DNA from: Quillaja saponaria
Lineage: Eukaryota; Streptophyta; Magnoliopsida; Fabales; Quillajaceae
Assembly: GCA_029379385.1 (NCBI GenBank)
Contig: CM055608.1
Span: forward strand, 22,690,350 to 22,754,349
Length of the DNA: 64,000 nt
Reading direction: 5' to 3'
Both the position numbers and the translations under genes were made by a program. Each line of letters starts with the position of its first letter. The stretch's first letter is position 1. The notes under the pieces were generated by a model. The model saw nothing but the letters and a program-made list of their open reading frames with translations. It ran no database searches and was not told where the DNA came from. Positions 58,933-64,000 of this stretch are shown in pieces.

Positions 58933-60368
58933 GTACTTCTTCAACGGTCATTTGAAATTGGTGACGTGTTTGGCTACAATTGGTTATGTCATAAATGTAT
59001 ACTTCCCCGATTGACCAACAACGATGACGCTTGACAGTGTCCGTTATTCCGAGGAAACTGTACATGCATCTGGTCGTTAAACTGTCAATCATTCACCCGT
59101 AATTTGTGCTCTAACGATTCACTTTTTTCCGTTACTCTTTCTAATTTTTGTTTAAAATATTTGTTAACTCGTAAATAAAAATTTTATAATATTTATTTTG
59201 ATAAGTATTTATAAATTTAATATTATTTATTTTAAAAATTATTTATAATATTTAACATCCGGCGTATCCTTTTCCATTCACAAAGAAATCCAATCAATAA
59301 AATTAAATTAATAATTCATGTACTACTAAAATTCTACTATAAAATTTATTCATTTTTCTTGGTTTTACGAATCTTAGCTGTTCAATTAACAGGGGCGAAC
59401 ACATAAGAGATATTTAAAATTTCTAGAAGTAGAAGCATTTTTTTCTTTGAAACTCTATTGGTTGCGTAAGAGTATATAATGTAACATCAAAATCACCTGA
59501 AGAGGTTTTCAAGAATGTTTCCTTTATGAGATGGTCTAAGAACGTGGAAGTGGAAGTGGAAGTGGAAGGGAATAAATAATACTTTGATGCCACTTGTGGA
59601 TCAGAAGTTTTATGCTTTTGAACTTTACCAGAACACCAAGTGGCATCAAAGTATAAAACCTACCCAGGATCACCAGTGATAAATTCCTAGAATGTGATTA
59701 CCTCTGTTCCTCTTAAAGGTTCCCAAGAGTGCTATTTGTGTATGAGCAATCTTGCCATTTCTTCATCAGCAAAGCAATCATCTGCCCAATATCACCAGTG
59801 GTAACCTAGCATTGCTAAACACAGAGGGAACCAACCGTTTGAAGAATACTGATAATTTAAGGGGTGGTTATAACGACGACAAAAGTTAATTAACAGAGCA
59901 CTCAGAAAGAAACCTAGAGGACTGGTAAAACTCCCAACTCTAAACTGGGAATTTTCCCAAGAACGAGGGAAAGAGAGAGAAAGAGATAGAGGAAGACTAT
60001 AAACTGAACTAATTCTCATTACATAATTGATCAAACTACAGGTATGTTAGGGATTATCTATAGCTAAATTCCTAACTAACCCTAGGAGCTAAACGGGTAT
60101 ATAACAGGTACATGGTCTGGTATGGGGTGAAGGGAACAGGGAACTCGAGCGACGCAATTATTTTATTTGCTTTGAGTCCCAAAATCATGAACAAGCCACG
60201 TTATACACTTGCTCTATAAATTAATATAACTTTGAAGAATTTGCAGCATATTCTTGTTATGGGGCTCAAGTTTTAGGCAGACAAGGGAGGAAGAAAACAT
60301 AGGTTACACATGAATAATATTAATAACTTTACAAACCTATGGCAAATGTATTCTGCTTCGGTCCAATG
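58933..60368. other. Spacer with inverted repeat, 3' flank of the pentapeptide gene
   Basis: It contains a GTGGAA hexamer run at 59543-59568 and a hairpin at 59580-59653. No protein gene is recognised. The last 100-300 bp before 60369 should be the 3' UTR of the pentapeptide gene. Confidence 0.45.
59580..59653. repeat. 17-bp perfect inverted repeat (hairpin)
   Basis: TACTTTGATGCCACTTG (59580-59596) pairs exactly with CAAGTGGCATCAAAGTA (59637-59653) across a 40-nt loop, and pairing extends imperfectly by a few bases on both sides. Confidence 0.85.
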
Positions 60369-63300
60369 TCATCTGATTGCTCCTAGCAAATTGGCTCCAT
60401 CAAGCTTTGCACCTTCCAAGTCCTGAGTGAAACCATTAAACATTAGGTAGTCATCCTTGAACTAAATACCAGCCATCTCAATGCCTAAATTTCAACCCAC
60501 ATGATTTAATTTATGCAACAATCAGCAGATTAATTATTATCTTGACACAATCTAAGGTATACCAAACAGATAAAACAAAAGGTAATCAAATGAAAGGATA
60601 GAAGGAGGAATTAGATTTAACTATGATTAACTAGTTCTGGCATAAAAAATACAAAAAATAAAAAACTGCATTTTAATTCCAGCATTGATTCAACTTGACA
60701 ATTAATTAGTTTTTCAGTTCAGCATCAAAATCGAAACAGCTGCTCCTGCATTCTATAATTCTTTCATTGTCACCCTTAGGTAGTTTCAGGTTCAATTCCT
60801 TAAACATAACAAAATCTTCTGACTGTTTCTCTATGAACAAAAAATTATGAAAGAATTTAGGTGCCATAACTTTTAGTCTACCTTTTTATTGAGCATTTAC
60901 TGCATATTTCATTCAGATATTTTTACTTAACTGTATCTCGGAGATTGACATGACGTAAATACGCTCTTTGAAGGTTTGCACCCTTCAAATTTGCATTGCT
61001 CAATTTTGCACCCTGAAACGCAGAATCAATCTGAACAAGTTAGTTTAGAAGGCAAAGAGAGATTACTAGTAGATCTAAATTGCACAATTGATTAATACAA
61101 ATCAGACCAAATAAAGAATTATATAATGCCCAAGTCCATGCTTACAGGCAAAACATTCTGCATGAACATGTAACAAAGAAAGCTTGAAAAAAAAAATTGA
61201 TGTCAACTCCCAAATTTTTTCGACTTTGCATAAATCAATATTCCACATATTTCTTTAAAAAGTTCATAACGATAAATTTGATAAATTTAGTAGTAAGTAG
61301 TAGCAAGTAAGCATAGACAAAGAGAGAGAGGGGGGAAGAGAAAGAAAGTGAAAGTGAAAGACAGAGACAAAGACACAGACACACACAGAGACAGAGAATG
61401 GAAGTCCAGAAACCCTTCACCTTTAAATTAGCTCCTTCTAGAACAGCCCCTTCTAAATTGGCACCAGTAAGATCTGCATTCTGAATCATTGAAGATGTAT
61501 TAAAATGTCATAACAAACTCTCATCCAAACCATGACCTAGTAAATGCTGCCTTAATCAAGTGATAAGAATATCATGACATGAATCTCAAATGGTAAAATA
61601 AAGGCCAAAATGGACTAACACCCTCAGGGTCCCTAACACAAACACCCCCTCTGTTTTCAAATCAAAAAATGACACCTCAGCTGGCATGCACTTTTACAGA
61701 CCAATTAAAATATATTGAACGGCATTGACTTTGAACAAAGTAACAAGGTTCAGCTTCTTTCTTAGCATCTCCTGAAATTCAATTCTTCATGTGTAATCAC
61801 ACCAAGCTACACAAGTTTATATAACTGATCAAAAGTGAGAAGAGCTACCAAGCATCTTCGCGCATGAAAGTCAAAGATGTTCAACCAAAAACATATATTA
61901 ATTTTCAATGTAAGTGTGAATACACAGAGTCACACACTGTATTTTGAAACCATGATTTCCCCTTCCACCCTTATTCTTAATGGGACAGAAGGAGCCACTG
62001 GGCAAATAGGTCATAGGAATTTACGATTGAAGTAGCCTTTATTAACGAACACCATCCACATGATGCAGTAGTAGCTATAGATAATTATGGATTCTTAATA
62101 GGAAACCATACCTGCAGGTGTGCAGAACGCAGGTCTGCTCCACAAAAGCTACAATCTATCAAACAAGCATCTGAAAAATAGAAACCAAATTAAAATGTTT
62201 TCTTGGGTAGTTTTCACTCCAAGTAATATAGACAACGCATGTAGTGCTTTTATTTGTTTACAATTATAAGCAACCGAAAAATGTGGCACAAAAATAATAC
62301 TACGCTGGTTTTTGAAAGAAATGGAACTATGGAACTAAGCCTCAATATCCGCCAAATGAGTTTCTCATTAATTCACAGAAATCGAACTATGAATTAAAAT
62401 ATATGATATGCCTAGTTTTGGTTGATATATCATGTCTAGATATTATACTTATATTCCTGTATCTTTTTAACAGGTTCACTCACCAATCCAAAATGCCATT
62501 CTTTACAAACCATGCTTAATGATAGCTTCAATGAGTCAAATTCACAATGATTCAGAAAGAACATTCATGTTTCTTTCTGTCTATAAATGCAAATTGAAGA
62601 GGCAGTGAAATTCCCAACCATGTACTCTACAACACTAAATACAAAGAAGAAAATGATAACCACCGATAAATTTCAAGATTGCAAACAAATCCAGATTCCA
62701 GACACCATTATGTGTTTGGTAGTAATTTTATTAGTGAAAACACAAATGATCCATGTGGACTGACACATGCAAGATCATGGAACCTTCAAATATATACTGT
62801 AACTGTGCAGCAAAAGTTGTCAAATAAAGATCAAAAGATCAGACACAATGAAAGAATAATGATTGCCTTGAAGATTTGCACTCTGAAGGCAAGCACCAGC
62901 TAAAAGAGATCCACGAAGATTTGCCCCAGTAAATTCACATCTTTCCTAGGCAAGATGAAACAATCAGAAGCAAAACAGCATGATATATATAATTAAAATA
63001 AATAATACAATTCCAAGTGACTTACTCACGCAAAGTTGCATTGTGAAAGATGGAGCCCTCAGCATCCACATCCTGATTGACACATGCAGATTCAGGTTAA
63101 TGAACACAAATGTTGAAGTGGTGAACAATAGAAAACCATACAGTTTCATATCCACACAACTATTAATCACATAAAGGTCCTAACTCAAATGACCAGACCT
63201 ATACAAACAATTGACCAGACACATGGCACTACAAATTTTCAAAAGTAAACCTGCCAAAGTGACACAAAATTTCACAAAACTTTACACTGATATTATATAT

Positions 63301-63610
63301 GAGCTTCTTTTTATTTGGCCAATATACAAGCTTCAGTTCATCTAGGGATGGACCCTACAAAGTGATGCATGAGGTGAGTTCAGACCATATGAAACATTAA
63401 CTCAAGAATAGCCCAAATAAGATTTAGGATATGCTTGAAATCACCCTATCTTTCCACGAGACCAGATTGGTCTGGATAAACTCATCAAGTTGCTGACCAA
63501 GTAGTAGTACAATGTAGAAAACCTACCCGGAACTTTGCACATTGAAGGTTTGCACGTGAGAAGAACACACTTTTAAGACATGCATGGCTGAAATCCACGA
63601 ATGACAAATC
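60369..63610 (-). CDS. FIP2: Pentapeptide-repeat protein, FIP2/KCTD9-like, C-terminal exons (5' part off the window)
   Basis: Seven coding exons are seen: 63527-63610, 63026-63072, 62867-62940, 62112-62170, 61421-61480, 60932-61012 and 60369-60422 (459 bp; phases 0,2,1,0,0,0 agree; stop TGA at 60369). They encode a right-handed beta-helix of pentapeptide repeats, e.g. FTGANLRGSLLAGACLQSAN, NADLTGANLEGAVLEGANLK, GAKLSNANLKGANLQRAYLR and the end DLEGAKLDGANLLGAIR. The pattern matches what I know of Arabidopsis FIP2 (FH-interacting protein 2) and animal KCTD9, which carry an N-terminal BTB/T1 domain before these repeats; BTB proteins often serve as CUL3 ubiquitin-ligase adaptors. The BTB part must lie beyond 64000. 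The intron after exon 62867-62940 starts with GC instead of GT. Introns hold the simple-repeat tracts. Confidence 0.88.
61316..61400. repeat. Purine-rich microsatellite in an intron
   Basis: AGAG, GAAAGT and ACAGAG/ACACAG units between the 61421-61480 and 60932-61012 exons of the pentapeptide gene. The reading frame on the other strand (Ser/Leu/Cys repeats) is an artefact. Confidence 0.8.
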
Positions 63611-64000
63611 CTGAAAATTCATAAAAGAGACATTATCAGAGGGAATGATATTAGTGATATTTCTTTCATTTTTTTCATCACTCAATACTGCTGAAGAGTT
63701 ATGACATAAGCTTTTAGGCATGTCCAATATAGAAGTAGTTATTCTCACATAAATTTTTTACTCAAGAGAAGTGCCTTAATATGCTTACCTCATCTAAACT
63801 AGTTATACCACATTAGTGCTTTTTCTGCCAACTTGGTGAGTTTACAACTTTCTATTTCCAAGAGAATTGCCCACATAGAATAAGCAAAATGCAGAGAAAA
63901 ATATATCTACCAAATGGCTAATAGGAAATTATTAAATGATACTTCTTCAGAACTCGAATTTGCAGAAACTTGTGTATTTATACATCAAGGTGTGGTATAA
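63611..64000 (-). other. Intron of the pentapeptide gene at the window edge
   Basis: The acceptor ATTTTCAG at 63611-63618 shows that the gene continues upstream. No further exon was recognised before 64000. Confidence 0.5.

Noticed and set aside
1..64000. CRISPR arrays, bacterial operons, rRNA or tRNA genes
   Set aside because: None seen; the window is plant nuclear DNA, and no tRNA cloverleaf was recognised apart from SINE-like box words.

Overview
This is an AT-rich stretch of nuclear DNA from a flowering plant, very probably a eudicot able to form arbuscular mycorrhiza. The evidence is GT-AG introns, nested Ty1/copia retrotransposons with tRNA-Met primer sites, MITEs, endogenous pararetrovirus (caulimovirid) relics, and plant-specific genes: a VAPYRIN homologue, a KS-type dehydrin, a plant dsRNA-binding protein and a BTB/pentapeptide protein. 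I do not name the species. Only about 5 kb of the 64 kb is host coding sequence; repeats make up most of the rest.

Layout. (1) 1.6-18.9 kb, minus strand: a six-exon gene for a protein with three dsRNA-binding domains. All splice phases agree, but codon 14 of exon 1 is TAG. Its 12.9-kb intron 2 holds a three-level nest: an old plus-strand copia (A, 5438-16866, TSD CTGTT), inside it a younger minus-strand copia (B, 7403-13717), and inside B a hAT-like element (9428-10391, 8-bp TSD). (2) 20.2-23.1 kb: a decayed minus-strand copia (C) and a plus-strand LTR fragment. (3) 25.0-33.8 kb: a decayed endogenous pararetrovirus with florendovirus-like layout (movement, capsid, protease, RT and RNase H in one frame set, then a second ORF), cut in its RT active-site motif by a 1.7-kb solo LTR. 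(4) 34-37.8 kb: intergenic DNA with two Tourist/Harbinger-type MITEs and microsatellites. (5) 38.3-39.9 kb, minus: an intact single-exon VAPYRIN gene. (6) 40.4-42 kb: three SINE-like repeats. (7) 42.6-50.6 kb: two more pararetrovirus copies joined head to head as a large inverted repeat, with both outer ends in TA repeats. (8) 51.9-54.7 kb: a truncated minus-strand copia (D) with its 5' LTR and an 883-bp insertion in gag. (9) 55.6-55.8 kb, minus: an unrecognised 82-residue protein gene with a TATA box. (10) 57.9-58.4 kb, minus: a His-rich KS-type dehydrin with TATA, ABRE and DRE/CRT motifs. (11) 60.4-63.6 kb, minus: the last seven coding exons of a pentapeptide-repeat gene matching the FIP2/KCTD9-like family; its start lies beyond the window.

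The genes do not form a pathway. The most notable points are the nested transposons in the dsRNA-binding gene, its nonsense codon, the inverted pararetrovirus pair (a possible hairpin-RNA source), the TA-repeat boundaries of the viral inserts, the intact VAPYRIN gene and the orphan 82-residue gene.
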